The position numbers and the translations under genes are program-made. A stretch of 64,000 bases of DNA from Budorcas taxicolor (Eukaryota; Chordata; Mammalia; Artiodactyla; Bovidae). How positions within the stretch are numbered: position 1 is the first letter of the stretch; the number at the start of each line of letters is the position of its first letter. The stretch spans positions 75,503,067 through 75,567,066 of the forward strand of contig NC_068912.1 in the NCBI RefSeq assembly GCF_023091745.1, read 5' to 3'. Of the stretch, positions 9,051-19,655 are shown piece by piece. The notes beneath the pieces were generated by a model. The model did not search any database. It was not told the origin of the DNA and saw nothing but the letters and a program-made list of their open reading frames with translations.

Positions 9051-10359
9051 TCCAAAGAAAGCCAATGCCAAAGAATGCTCAACTACCTCACAGTTGCACA
9101 CATCTCACATGCTAGTAACGTAATGCTCAAAATTCTCCAAGCCAGGCTTCAACAGTACATGAATGGCGAATTTGCAGATGTTCAAGCTGGATTTAGAAAA
9201 GGCAGAGGAACCAGAGATCAAATTGCCAACATCTGTTGGATCACTGAAAAATCAAGAGTTTCAGAAAAATATCTACTTCTCCTTTATTGACTGTGCCAAA
9301 GCCTTTGACTGTGTGGATCACAATAAATTGTGGAAAATTCTGAAAGAGATGGGAATACCAGACCACCTGACCTGTCTCCTGAGAAACCTCTATGCAGGTC
9401 AGGAAGCAACAGTTAGAACTGGACATGGAACAACAGACTGGTTCCAAATAGGAAAAGGAGTACATCAAGGCTGTATACTGTCACCCTGCTTATTTAACAT
9501 ATATGCAGAGTACATCATGAGAAACGCTGGGATGGATGAAGCACAAGCTGAAATCAAGATTGCTGGGAGAAATATCAATAATCTCAGATATGTAGGTGAC
9601 ACCATCCTTATAACAGAAAGTGAAGAAGAACTAAAGAGCCTCTTGATGAAAGTGAAAGTGGAGAGTGAAAAAGTTGGCTTTAACTCAACATTCAGAAAAC
9701 TAAGAACATGGCATCTGGACCCATCACTTCATGGCAAATAAATGGGGAAACAGTGGAAACAGTGACAGAATTTATCGTTTTGGGCTCCAAAATCACTACA
9801 GATGGTGACCGCAGCCATGAAATTAAAAGACGCTTGCTCCTTGGAAGGAAAGCTATGACCAACCTAGACAGCATATTAAAAAGTAGAGACATTACTTTGC
9901 CAACATATGTCCATCTAGTCAAAGCTATGATTTTTCCAGTGGTCATGTATGGATGTGAGAGTTGGACTATAAAGAAAGCTGAGTGCCGAAGAATTTATGA
10001 TTTTGCGTGTGGTGTTGGAGGATTCTTAAGAGTCCCTTGGGCTGCAAGGAGATCCAACCGGTCCATTCTAAAGGAAATCAGTCCTGAATATTCATTGGAA
10101 GGAATGATGCTGATGCTGAAACGCCAATACTTTGGCCACCTAATGCAAAGAGCTGACTCATTTGAAAAGACCCTGATGCTGGGAAGTACTAAAGGTTGGA
10201 GAATAAGAAGAAGACAGAGGACAAGATGGTTGGATGGCACCACCAACTCAATGGACATGAATTTGAGTAAACTCCAGATGTTGGCGATGCACAGGGAGGC
10301 CCGGTGTGCTGCAGTCCATGGGGTTGCAGAGCCGGACATGACTGGGCAAGTGAACTGAA
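9051..10359 (+). mobile_element. BovB LINE, about 1.3 kb, with reverse-transcriptase remnant
   Basis: It begins in the linker before the RT domain (CCAAAGAAAGCCAATGCC). Two long frames remain, 9163-9741 (192 codons) and 9708-10358 (216 codons), which overlap out of register because of a frameshift. RT block motifs are visible: DCAKAFDCVDHNKLWKIL and GKGVHQGCILSPCLFN. The catalytic YADD box reads YVGD at 9589-9600, so one of the two metal-binding aspartates is lost. The tail is GTGAACTGAAC. The element is bracketed by an exceptionally long direct duplication. Confidence 0.94.
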
Positions 10360-10458
10360 CTTAGGAACTATACTGGAGCAATTTTTCCTTTTCACTCTGT
10401 ATGTTTTCTGCCTGGTCAAATTCTGGTGTGTTCAACCAGTATCCCTACTCAGATAAAT
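10360..10458 (+). repeat. Right copy of about 98-bp direct repeat flanking a BovB
   Basis: This is the partner of 8954-9050, with about 80 percent identity by eye. The last 27 bases are identical and the middle has small gaps. Confidence 0.8.
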
Positions 10459-10635
10459 CAAGTCAATGTCTTCTAGTTCTGGAGCTCTATTTCTGCATTT
10501 CCACTGACCCTGTAATATTCTTATTTTATTATGCTAGAGGCACATGAATTTCATATTAAAATTAAAGTTACCTTAAGGAGGATTTTAAAAAGGATTTTAA
10601 CATCCTTTACTAAAAATGAACTGTGCTCTTTTTAA

Positions 10636-10832
10636 AAATATTTTTATTTTTCTGGTTGTGTAGTTCTTATTTGGGGCACGTGCAATTTTCATTGCAGTAC
10701 AATGACTCTAGTTGTGGCTTACGAACTTAGTTGTTCTGTGACATGTGGGGTCTTAGTTCCTGATCAGGGATGGAACCTGAGTGCCACGCACTGAGAGGTG
10801 GATTCTCAACAACTGGACCACCAAGAAAGTCT
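10636..10832 (-). mobile_element. CHR-type tRNA-derived SINE (cetartiodactyl)
   Basis: Read on the plus strand, TAGTTGTGGCTTACGAACTTAG, GACATGTGGGGTCTTAG and the reversed head GGTGGATTCTCAACAACTGG with CCACCAAGAAAGTC match the CHR-1/CHR-2 group. It is older and more diverged than the Bov-tA units. Confidence 0.72.
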
Positions 10833-11184
10833 CTGCTTTGTTTTTAATCGTCCAGATCTTATACAGTGGGATTACTCTTCTTCCAAACCAGGTTCCTATA
10901 GAATCCACAGAAAAAGATATTTCTTTCCTCAAAATCCTCCTACTGCAGCCACATAGTTTGGCTCCTAAAATTGCCCCCCTGGGATATTCCAAGCATCAGT
11001 TTCTTTGTGTACAGACTATCTCTCAACAGTATAGCAGATGTTTTTCTCTTTGTAAGTTCCTCAGTATCTTCAAAGTTATGGTCTTCTTCATTTCTTTTTG
11101 AGTTAAATTTGATATTGACTATTACAAATGTATTTCTAAACATATTTTCACAATGTTCTCTCCTTTAATACCAAGATAGCCTAA
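10833..11184. other. Unique DNA
   Basis: Short overlapping frames on both strands have no recognisable similarity. They read as noise. Confidence 0.5.
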
Positions 11185-11190
11185 CTGAAC

Positions 11191-12503
11191 TGCCGGGAGC
11201 CAGCGTGAGGAACTCTGCCCGTGGCAAAGGTCATGAGGAAGGAGGCTAGGCATTATGCAAAGGCGGGATCCAGCCTCAGGAGACGCCCTGTTCCCAAGCA
11301 TCTACCCCCAAAACCAGAGTCTGCCTACTTTACTGTTTTATGCTCTCACCTACACCTCTGACTTTATGGGGGGCTGACCTCCACCACCTCTTTCAGAGAA
11401 GGAGTTAACTAACAGCTCCAAGTTAATAAAAATTCCTGGGCGTGACAAGAGTGTTTCAACTTACAAACTCCTCTGAAGGTTCTCTAGCCTGCCTGAGCAG
11501 GTTCGTCCAGCCACACGGGATTGTTTTACAGCCTCCCAACTGCGAGAGGCATGAGATGCTTTAAAACTTTCTAAATACAGACTCTTCTGAGAAGTTAGAA
11601 AATTATTAGTATAGTATAGTGGGTTGATTAGAAATTATATTGGTGAAGGGTTTTTCATTTGTTGAGCCAATATTTGCTGCTAAATCTCCATATTCCCTAC
11701 CCTTATAATGAATATAACTAGCATATAGGAGAAATAAGTATTAACCTTTAAGATTAATCATGTTAAACCTTAGGCTAAGTAAATTCCTTTCTTAATTGTA
11801 ACCCGCTACACCCTCACCCTATAGGAATGCAACTTTATCTGGTACCTTCGGAGGGTGGTGCCTGGTTTAAGAAAAAAATCACCCCTGGAAAAAATAAGTT
11901 TTCTAGTTGACTGACTGTTATGAGAAAGGGTCATAAAATGTCAGCAGGCCTCATGGCCAGATGATGTAAAACCCCTAAGACCTTTGTATACTTTTATATG
12001 AAGCACCTGATTTTGACAAGGGTCAGGTCTGCTGACCCCACGTGACTCTGTATTCATCCCTATGTATAACAAAAAGTATGTAAGCAAACCTGAAAATAAA
12101 GAAAACAGATCAGTTTCTGGAAAGACTTATTCCCCTGTGTTGTTTCTTTCTTGTTTTCTGTTTTTCTGGCTGAATTCCCATCTGGAGCATGGGTACTCGC
12201 CAAGCCTGCTAAGTTTGCCTGGGCTTCTAAGATCTGACCGGGGAGGCCTCAATGTCTCCTCTCCTTCGGGAGAACGGAAAGATGCCTGTGGCTTATGTAG
12301 GTAGTGCAAATTCCTTGTCTTGGAGTTTTCTTGGTATTTCACGTAAACCAAGTTATTCAGCATCTTTTTCTCCACTAATTTTCCTACTACACTATTCTTT
12401 TCTAATCTCTCTTTATATCTGTAACTAAATAAGATTTTTCCTAGGACGTCGATTCCGTCTCCCCTTCGAATTACCCTGGATCCACCAGGGCTGGACCCTG
12501 GCA
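11191..12503 (+). mobile_element. Solo LTR of a bovine class II (ERVK-type) endogenous retrovirus
   Basis: It runs from TGCCGGGAGCCAGCG to GGACCCTGGCA (TG...CA ends), 1,313 bp. A perfect 6-bp duplication CTGAAC lies at 11185-11190 and 12504-12509; 6 bp is the size class II elements make. An AATAAA signal is at 12095-12100. There is no gag, pol or env beside it, so it is a solo LTR left by recombination between the two LTRs of a provirus. I recognise the sequence as the BTLTR1-like family from memory. It lies on the edge of an old L1 tail. Confidence 0.88.
12095..12100 (+). promoter_or_regulatory. Candidate polyadenylation signal in the ERVK-type LTR
   Basis: AATAAA is preceded by a run of A-rich sequence and lies about 400 bp before the LTR end, consistent with the R region lying downstream. 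This is positional inference only. Confidence 0.4.
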
Positions 12504-12536
12504 CTGAACTATTTTAAAAAGGACCTGAAAAAAAAA

Positions 12537-12630
12537 AAAAAATATATATATATATGTATATATAACTGAATCACTTTGCTGAAATGAACAGAATATTGTA
12601 AATCAACTATGCTTATTTTAAAATTTTTTT
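12537..12630 (+). mobile_element. L1 (ruminant) 3'-terminal fragment
   Basis: ATATATAACTGAATCACTTTGCTG and ATTGTAAATCAACTATGCTT are the familiar last 80 bases of ruminant L1 3'UTRs. An AT dinucleotide run precedes them. Confidence 0.65.
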
Positions 12631-13135
12631 TTATTTTGAAGGTTCTTTCCTTTCTACCATTTTATAGTGTAAGTGTGTATCCATGATAAATAGTCTAAAT
12701 TAGTAAACCAAATACATTAAGGACTAATACTTTACATTATAATGATGTTTTTCATTTCTACTGAAGCATTCTTAGCATTTTTCTTTTCAAAATAAATGGC
12801 TCAAATTGTATAAATATTTGATGGCATTTAAATATAAGGTGTTTACCATCCATGATTTGCCATTTATAAAGCCTTAAAATAGATTGAAAGAGAAGAAACT
12901 TCTGTTGGTTTACATAATTATTTAGGAATCTTTACTGTTAAGAAATTAAAATACAATTTTAAACATTTTTTGTAATTATAGAAATTTCTGCTATAGGATT
13001 TTAAATATAAAAATATTTATGGACAATTTCTAAAATATTTTGATTGCAAATACTGCTATCATTTCTTATATATGTATCTTTGCAAATATATTTTAATCAC
13101 CATTAAAACTATCTGTTGAATTAAGAACTTTATTA
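12631..13135. other. Anonymous, very AT-rich DNA
   Basis: No gene or repeat is recognised. Confidence 0.55.
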
Positions 13136-13148
13136 ATTTTATCTTAAA

Positions 13149-13351
13149 GTGAAGTCGCTCAGTCGTGTCCAACTCTTTGTGACCCTGTGGATTGTAGCCC
13201 TCCAGGCTCCTCCATCCATGGGATTCTCCAGGCAAGAATACTGGAGTGGGTTGCCATTTCCTTCTCCAGGGGATCTTCCTGACCCAGGGATCGAACCCAG
13301 GTCTCCCACATTGCAGGCAGATGCTTTAACCTCTGAGCCACCAGGGAACTC
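13149..13351 (-). mobile_element. Bov-tA SINE with 13-bp target duplication
   Basis: This is a full-length unit with both body and tRNA head in reverse (TGAGCCACCAGGGAACTC at the right end). It is flanked by ATTTTATCTTAAA at 13136-13148 and 13352-13364. Confidence 0.93.
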
Positions 13352-13382
13352 ATTTTATCTTAAAATATATGTATATTATGTT

Positions 13383-13475
13383 GTGTTGTTGTTTTTCAGT
13401 CACTAAGTTGTGTCTGATTCTTTGTGATCCCATGAACTGAAGCACACAAGATTTCCTTGTACTTCACTATCTCCC
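13383..13475 (-). mobile_element. BovB 3'-tail fragment
   Basis: The plus strand reads GTTTTTCAGTCACTAAGTTG and then TACTTCACTATCTCCC, matching the last 95 bp of BovB in reverse. It is severely 5'-truncated. Confidence 0.7.
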
Positions 13476-14146
13476 ATATGTATATGTATGTATTTAAAGG
13501 TATCGATGTGATATATGTGTAATTTTAGCATATAAAATCAGTCTTACTTGCAATCTTTGTTCCTTAATCCATATCAGTGAAAGCATTGATTAAATGCTTT
13601 CTAAAATCCTTTTAGCTTTAACATTTTCTGATTCTACTACAATCTTCAAGATACATTTGAGGAGAAAGAATCACCTCCAGACACTTTCATTTGGAACAAT
13701 GAGACTTTCAAAGATTCTTCTTGCCATTGAAATAATCTTATTTACTCCTTCCCACATTGCTTGTCTTTATCATTGAACCTCCTATTTCATTTCTTGCACA
13801 TGTCAGTGAGTTCTAATAAGTGGAAAGCTCCTGCTCTGTGCCTGGATTTTATTTGATATAACCTTGAAATTTTGAATTGTAACCTTCAGAACTGAATGTA
13901 ATTTCACTCTAGTTCTTAAAAGCATGATTATAATATAATTTCTGTTAATGATTAAGAGAGGAATTCACACATTTATATAGTGGTTAAGAATGTCATAAGA
14001 GAAAGGTAGCTCTTATTCTTTACAAAGGAATAGACTGTTGAATTAGGGTGCTAAAAAGAAGACCTCAGAGAGAATACAAGATCATATCATTATTATTGAC
14101 AGAAAATTAGTTTCCTGAAATCCATAGTTGTAATTTTTCTTCCTAG
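13476..14146. other. Anonymous AT-rich DNA
   Basis: A 60-codon frame at 13594-13776 has no recognised family. Nothing else is supported. Confidence 0.5.
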
Positions 14147-14360
14147 CTATTTTTGTCATGTCATATACTTAACAAAAATAATACTAAGTATAAATTTAAA
14201 ATTATAAGACTATTTGGTCATTATAGACTAAAATTCCCAAAATACTATTTAATTCTATATACTTAGTCATAGTAAAATAACATAGTATCTACTTGCTAGT
14301 TATTCCTGTCTCTGCAGACTTCTAGGTTGTGACCACTTTGACTTGCATTTTTTCATGTAG
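14147..14360 (+). repeat. Dispersed duplication, copy 1
   Basis: This copy has an offset of exactly 3,360 bp from 17507-17708. Over the first 196 aligned bases I count four substitutions (for example GTCATG versus GTGATG at 14157/17517). Copy 1 then has 12 extra bases before the shared ATGTAG. The sequence is not one of the ruminant repeats I recognise. Confidence 0.85.
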
Positions 14361-14620
14361 CGGGCTCCTTAAAAAAAAAAGAAAATGTAAAAAATTTTGA
14401 TTAACTATTCTTATAAATTGACAAATGCATCCAAATAAACATAAAAAGCAAGACTGGGTTGTGAAGAGCATAATCAGATGCTTTTCTAATTGTCAGGTTA
14501 CACATCCTATTAGTATATATACATAGACACTACCACTTTAGATGCTGTGACTATCTACATTCAGTGGGGAACAAAAAGATGATACTATTCTTCAATATTC
14601 CCCCTTAAAGTAACACTTCT

Positions 14621-14893
14621 GTAGGCAATGGCACCCCACTCCAGTACTCTTGCCTGGAAAATCCCATGGGTGGAGGAGCCTGGAAAGCTGCAGTCCATGG
14701 GATCGCTGAGGGTTGGACACAACTGAGCAACTTCACTTTCACTTTTCACTTTCATGCACTGGAGAAGGAAATGGCAATCCACTCCAGTGTTCTTGCCTGG
14801 AGAATCCCAGGGACGGGGGAGCCTGGTGGGCTGCTGTCTATGGGGTCGCACAGAGTCAGACACGACTGAAGTGACTTAGCAGCAGCAGCTTCA
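14621..14893 (+). mobile_element. Bov-A2 SINE (dimer of BovA units)
   Basis: Two BovA bodies lie in the same orientation (14621-14730 and 14761-14880), joined by a CACTTTCACTTTTCAC linker. The 3' tail is an AGC repeat. This is the standard Bov-A2 architecture. Confidence 0.92.
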
Positions 14894-15430
14894 AGAAAAA
14901 TTATTTATATAAGCATCTTACTCCTTGCCTGTTTTACATCTAAAAGTAAATAATAAATCTCTCCTTGAAATTAGGACTGTAAAGGATATTCTAGGAAACA
15001 TTAACTATCATGAAAATACATAAACAGCAGTCAAAATGTTGGAGATTATATTTATTTAATTGATGCAATTCTTTCTGTCTATAAAATATACAATCATATA
15101 ATAAAGTTTAGCAAACCATGTGTTTAGCCTGAAGTAATTTTCTGATTATAAATGCATTATTAAAATAAAAGAAATTAACAAATTCTGTAGTTATAATTAT
15201 TGTCAACAATTTTAACTTGTATATGAAAATTAAAAGTGATTTACATATGACCATTATAGTGTTACACTATGAAATCCTTACAGTCTGCAGTATATTATCT
15301 TGCATTTTATAGAAAGACAAATATACAGTCTGATTAAATACTATTTAATACAGTCTAGGCCTACATATTTGAAAACTTGAATCATCTATTTTAACTTTTT
15401 TATCTGTGAAATGGCAATAATAACTAAACT
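14894..15430. other. Anonymous AT-rich DNA
   Basis: The right end (about 15388-15425, TTTTTTATCTGTGAAATGGC) looks like a MIR tail. Otherwise nothing is recognised. Confidence 0.45.
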
Positions 15431-15637
15431 TTTGTTATTTAGTCACTAAATTGTGTTTGACTCTTTTGCAACCCCATGAACTGTATAGCCCACAAGTCTC
15501 TTCTGTCAATGGGATATTGCAGGCAAGAATACTGAGTTAGCTTTTCCTTCTCCAGGGGATCTTTCCAAACCAGAGATTTAACCTGTGTCTCCTGCTTGGC
15601 AGGCGGATTCTTTACTACTGAGCCACCTGGGAACCTC
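15431..15637 (-). mobile_element. Bov-tA SINE
   Basis: Reversed body and head (GAGCCACCTGGGAACCTC) are both present. The copy is diverged. It is followed 18 bp later by another Bov-tA in the same orientation. Confidence 0.85.
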
Positions 15638-15655
15638 AAAAATTAACCTTATTGT

Positions 15656-15860
15656 CGTGAAAGTCGCTCAGTTGTGTCCAACTCTTTGCGACCCCATAGA
15701 TGAGCCTGTCAGGCTCCTCTGTCCATGGAATTCTCCAGGCAAGAATATTGGAGTGAGTAGCAATTCCCTTCTCTAGGGGATGTTCCCAATCCAGGAATCA
15801 AATTCAGGTCTCCCACAATGCAGGAGCATTCTTTACTGTATGAGCCACCGGGAAAGCCCT
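15656..15860 (-). mobile_element. Bov-tA SINE
   Basis: It runs from GTGAAAGTCGCTCAGTTG to GAGCCACCGGGAAAGCCC. It lacks a few bases in the CCCATGGAC region. Confidence 0.88.
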
Positions 15861-16299
15861 TAAGTAACCCTAAGTGTCCCATAAAGCTTTTTTTTTTTTT
15901 TTAATTTTATAAATTCTTAATAGTTAAGCACTCTCCTTAGGAGAAATGTACTTGTTATTATTTTCTTTTATTATAGTGAGTAAAATTATAAGCTCAAAAT
16001 TTACTATTCAAGTATCCAAGAAAGTGATATATACTTAAAAATAAATTTATTATATTCTTGTTTTCAGTTATCTTGTTGCTACTTGTTGAAGACAAAAATT
16101 GCTGCTCCACTTTCAGGCAGATTCATCATTCACCATAATGAGAAATATATGTCTTAACATATCTATATATAGAATAATAAATTTTATTATTATAACTATA
16201 TTATAGTGTTATAAAATGATACTCTACTATAGTACAATATACATACTATTATATCAACTATAATATTATAATTATTATTTATTAATATGGTTGGGCCAA
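15861..16299. other. AT-rich DNA with a T15 run
   Basis: A homopolymer T run lies near 15888-15902, and TATTATA-type low-complexity sequence at 16150-16290. No gene is visible. Confidence 0.55.
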
Positions 16300-16702
16300 A
16301 AGAAGGTTGAGTGCCAAAGAATTGATGTTTTCCAACTGTGGTGCTGGAGAAGACTCTTGAGAGTCCCTTTGACTGCAAGGAGATCAAACTAGTCAGTCGT
16401 AAAGGAAATCAACCCTCACTATTCATTGGAAGGATTGATGCTGAAGCAGAAGCTCCAATACTTCGGCTACCTGATGCATAAAGCCGACTCATTGGAAAAG
16501 GTCTTCATACTGGGAAAGATAGAGGGCAGGAAGGGAATGGCACAACAGAGGATGAGATAATTGGATGGCATCACTAACTCAATGGACATGAGTTTGTGCA
16601 AACTCTGGGAGATAGATAGTGAAGGACAGGGAAACATGGTGTTCTGCAGTCCATGGGCGTCACAAAGAGTCAGACACGACTTAGCAACTGAACAACAACA
16701 AC
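16300..16702 (+). mobile_element. BovB 3' end (older subfamily, AACAACAACA tail)
   Basis: It matches the BovB C-terminal coding region and 3' end (TGGAGAAGACTCTTGAGAG, GATGAGATAATTGGATGGC). It ends AGCAACTGAACAACAACAAC rather than repeated CTGAA, which suggests an older subfamily shared with the copy ending near 50217. Confidence 0.88.
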
Positions 16703-16715
16703 AATATATAGTTTT

Positions 16716-16931
16716 GTTTGGCTTTCTTGGTGGCTCAGTGGTTAAGAATCTGCCTGCCACTACCAGAGATGGACATTCATTCCCTGGGTCAGGAAGATCT
16801 TCTGGAGAAGGAAATGGCAACCCACTCCAGTATTCTTGCCCAGGAAATCCCATGGACAAAGGAGTCTAGTGGGCTACAGTCCATGAGAGCTCAAGGGTCA
16901 GACATGACTTAGTGACTAAAGGACAACAACA
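16716..16931 (+). mobile_element. Bov-tA SINE
   Basis: Head GGCTTTCTTGGTGGCTCAGTGG and body are present. The tail ends ACTAAAGGACAACAACAAG. Confidence 0.88.
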
Positions 16932-17506
16932 AGATAGACTTGCTTTTGTTCTCTGCAAATCACTAGAACTGAGTCCTGCCATAGCTGGTGTAAATACACA
17001 CTTTTCAGAAAAGTTTGTAGGATATTAGGAAGATACATATTGTTAAATACAATACTTTAATTTTGCAAGAGACCTAGTATTCTTGGTTACAAGTAAAATA
17101 ACTTTCTTTTTTTTTAGTAACATCACATTTTGGGGGTAACATCATGTTTTTAAGGCCAGTGTTGAAGTGCAAGTAAAAGAACATTTGATGATGCTAGAGA
17201 CCAGCATACCAGTCTTAATTGTTTCTTTTTGACAAATAAAATAAGATCTTAAAAAATAAATTTTCTAGTTTTTCGTTTCTTTCTTTCTTTTTTTTTTAAG
17301 TGCTATCACTGTCCTGGTTGGTCCAGCGTAGCCTTAGTTAAGTGCCTGAGCCTCTGGGTTAAAGTGATTTTAAAAGAGTTAGTGGGTTATATGTGGAAAT
17401 ATTGTATGAAAGCTTTTTGAAAAGTTCCTTGTTTTGGGCTAAACTCCTTTTGTGTATTCCTGGCTCCCAGGTTTTAGTAAACATCCTTGAAATATAACCT
17501 CATTTA
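16932..17506. other. Unique DNA
   Basis: No coding potential or known repeat is recognised. A pyrimidine run lies near 17277-17300. Confidence 0.5.
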
Positions 17507-17708
17507 CTATTTTTGTGATGTCATATACTTAACAAAAATAATACTAAGTATAAATTTAAAATTATAAGACTATTTGGTCATTATAGAGTAAAATTCCCAA
17601 AATACTATTTAATTCTATATACTTAGTCATAGTAAAATAACATAATATCTACTTGCTAGTTATTCCTGTCTCTGCAGACTTCTAGGTTGTGACCATTTTG
17701 ACATGTAG
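17507..17708 (+). repeat. Dispersed duplication, copy 2
   Basis: It aligns with 14147-14360 and abuts the tail of a minus-strand BovB. On the minus strand it therefore lies immediately 3' of that element, where a 3'-transduced flank would sit. Confidence 0.85.
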
Positions 17709-18468
17709 TTTAGTTCAGTTCAATCGCTCAGTCGTGTCCGACTCTTTGCGACCCCATGAATCGCAGCACAGCAGGCCTCCCTGTCCATCACCAACTCCCG
17801 GAGTTCACTCAGACTCACGGCCATTGAGTCTGTGATGCCATCCAGCCATCTCATCCTCTGTCGTCCCCTTCTCCTCCTGCCCCCAATCCTTCCCAGCATC
17901 AGAGTCTTTTCCAATGAGTCAACTCTTCTCATGAGGTGGCCAAAGTACTGGAGTTTCAGCTTTAGCATCATTCCTTCCAAAGAAATCCCAGGGCTGATCT
18001 CCTTCAGAATGGACTGGTTGGATCTCCTTGCAGTCCAAGGGACTCTCAAGAGTCTTCTCCAACACCACAGTTCAAAAACATGAATTCTTCGGTGCTCAGC
18101 CTTCTTCACAGTCCAACTCTCACATCCATACATGACCAAAGGAAAAACCATAGCCTTGACTAGACGGACCTTAGTCGGCAAAGTAATGTCTCTGCTTTTG
18201 AATATGCTATCTAGGTTGGTCATAACTTTTCTTCCAAGGAGTAAGCGTCTTTTAATTTCATGGCTGCACTCACCATCTGCAGCGATTTGGGAGCCCCCAA
18301 AACATAAAGTCTGACACTGTTTCTACTGTTTCCCCATCTATTTCCCATGAAGTGATGGGACCAGATGCCATGATCTTCGTTTTCTGAATGTTGAGCTTTA
18401 AGCCAACTTTTTCACTCTCCACTTTCACTTTCATCAAGAGGCTTTTTAGTTCCTCTTCACTTTCTGCC
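17709..18468 (-). mobile_element. BovB LINE, 5'-truncated, relatively young copy
   Basis: An uninterrupted 167-codon minus-strand frame (17720-18223) covers the region with MTNLDSIFKSRDITLPTK, VMYGCESWTVKKAEHRR and SLEKTLMLGRIGGRRRRG to the end of the BovB protein. A second fragment (18270-18548 frame) holds the upstream KVGLKLNIQKTKIMASGP segment. The RT catalytic core is not included. Confidence 0.93.
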
Positions 18469-19222
18469 TTATTTGTATTTAAATGATGAGACCAAGAGAA
18501 GAAAAAGAAAACATTCATTGTGTGCATTAGGTGGATGCTAATTATCACTTGCTTATGCTTCTTATTTCATAGCCCTTTCCTTCCTGCACTTTCAGTATTT
18601 TTCAATGGCCTGAGTTGCATTCAGCTGCCTCTTTTTCCTGCTACTCAAAAGTAGAAAGTACACAGAAAAAGTCCTTAAGGTACAAGTTCTTACTTAAAAT
18701 ATGGTCTCCTGGGGATAAGACCTTGTTCAATTACGTGTCTAATCAGTGTTTATCACCCTGTAGACACTGCAATATTTAACAAGTGTGGATAGGGCACTTC
18801 AGTTGTGACTGAACAATAAATAGACCAGACCTGGATGCCAAGCACTACAACTACCAGCTTCACATTTCAATTATATTTAAATGAGAATGCTAATGAAAGT
18901 GTTTAAATGTTCATTAAAATTAACCTTTCAAATTCACAGTGCCAGTGGGCACTCCTGAAAACACTAAAGTTTGAGATTTAGGTTTCCAACCACTACTGCA
19001 CAAATGAAAAATTCAGGAGGGTTGAAATGTCAAGAATGCTTTGAAATAAACATTAAAGTGACTAAGAACTTTAACTCTAACTCAAAGTTCATGTTCTCTT
19101 ACTGTTTTTTGATGTGATTACTAATAATCATTTAGTGCAATAATGTTCTTGGATCTAAAGAAGAACAGGCGGCATACCAAATAAATTCAATAATTGTAAC
19201 CCAAGAAAGAATTATGGTAGAG
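18469..19222. other. Unique DNA
   Basis: No repeat or gene is recognised. Confidence 0.5.
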
Positions 19223-19227
19223 AATAT

Positions 19228-19650
19228 TGAAGGAAAGTTACAGGGCTCAAAATAGCCTTGAGTTAAAATGCCCCCTCCAGGTCTTCCCCACCATTCTATG
19301 CAAAACAAAGAACTCACTCACCCAAAGAAAAAAAAAGAAAAAGGATATTAAGGTTGATTATGCCCAGCTCCCAGCTGGGCCAGCCTCTGGCCATCTCCAG
19401 AATTCCCTGCCCTAGCCATTTAAGAGATAACTACTCCGAACAACCTTGGAGAAGAACAGGCCCCCTTAAGACAGTAGCTTTCCACATATATGCCTATATA
19501 TAATTACTCTTTTCTTGGGTTAGTACAGCAGCTCACTAATCTGACTGCTGCCCCTTCTCGCTTCTGGCCTCATTAAAGGTGTCTGTTCCTATAAAGTGCC
19601 AGTCTCCTTCTTTTTCACAACCTCGCTTTCTCTAACTCCCTTACCCTACA
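19228..19650 (+). mobile_element. Short solo LTR (423 bp) with 5-bp target duplication
   Basis: It begins TGAAGGAAAG and ends ACCCTACA. AATAT lies at 19223-19227 and 19651-19655. Internal signals are in order: a TATA-like TATATATAATT near 19494 and an ATTAAA polyadenylation-like signal near 19571, followed by a pyrimidine-rich U5-like end. No retroviral genes flank it. The 5-bp duplication would suit an ERVL/MaLR relative, but the sequence reads more like a ruminant class I LTR, so the class is open. Confidence 0.6.
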
Positions 19651-19655
19651 AATAT

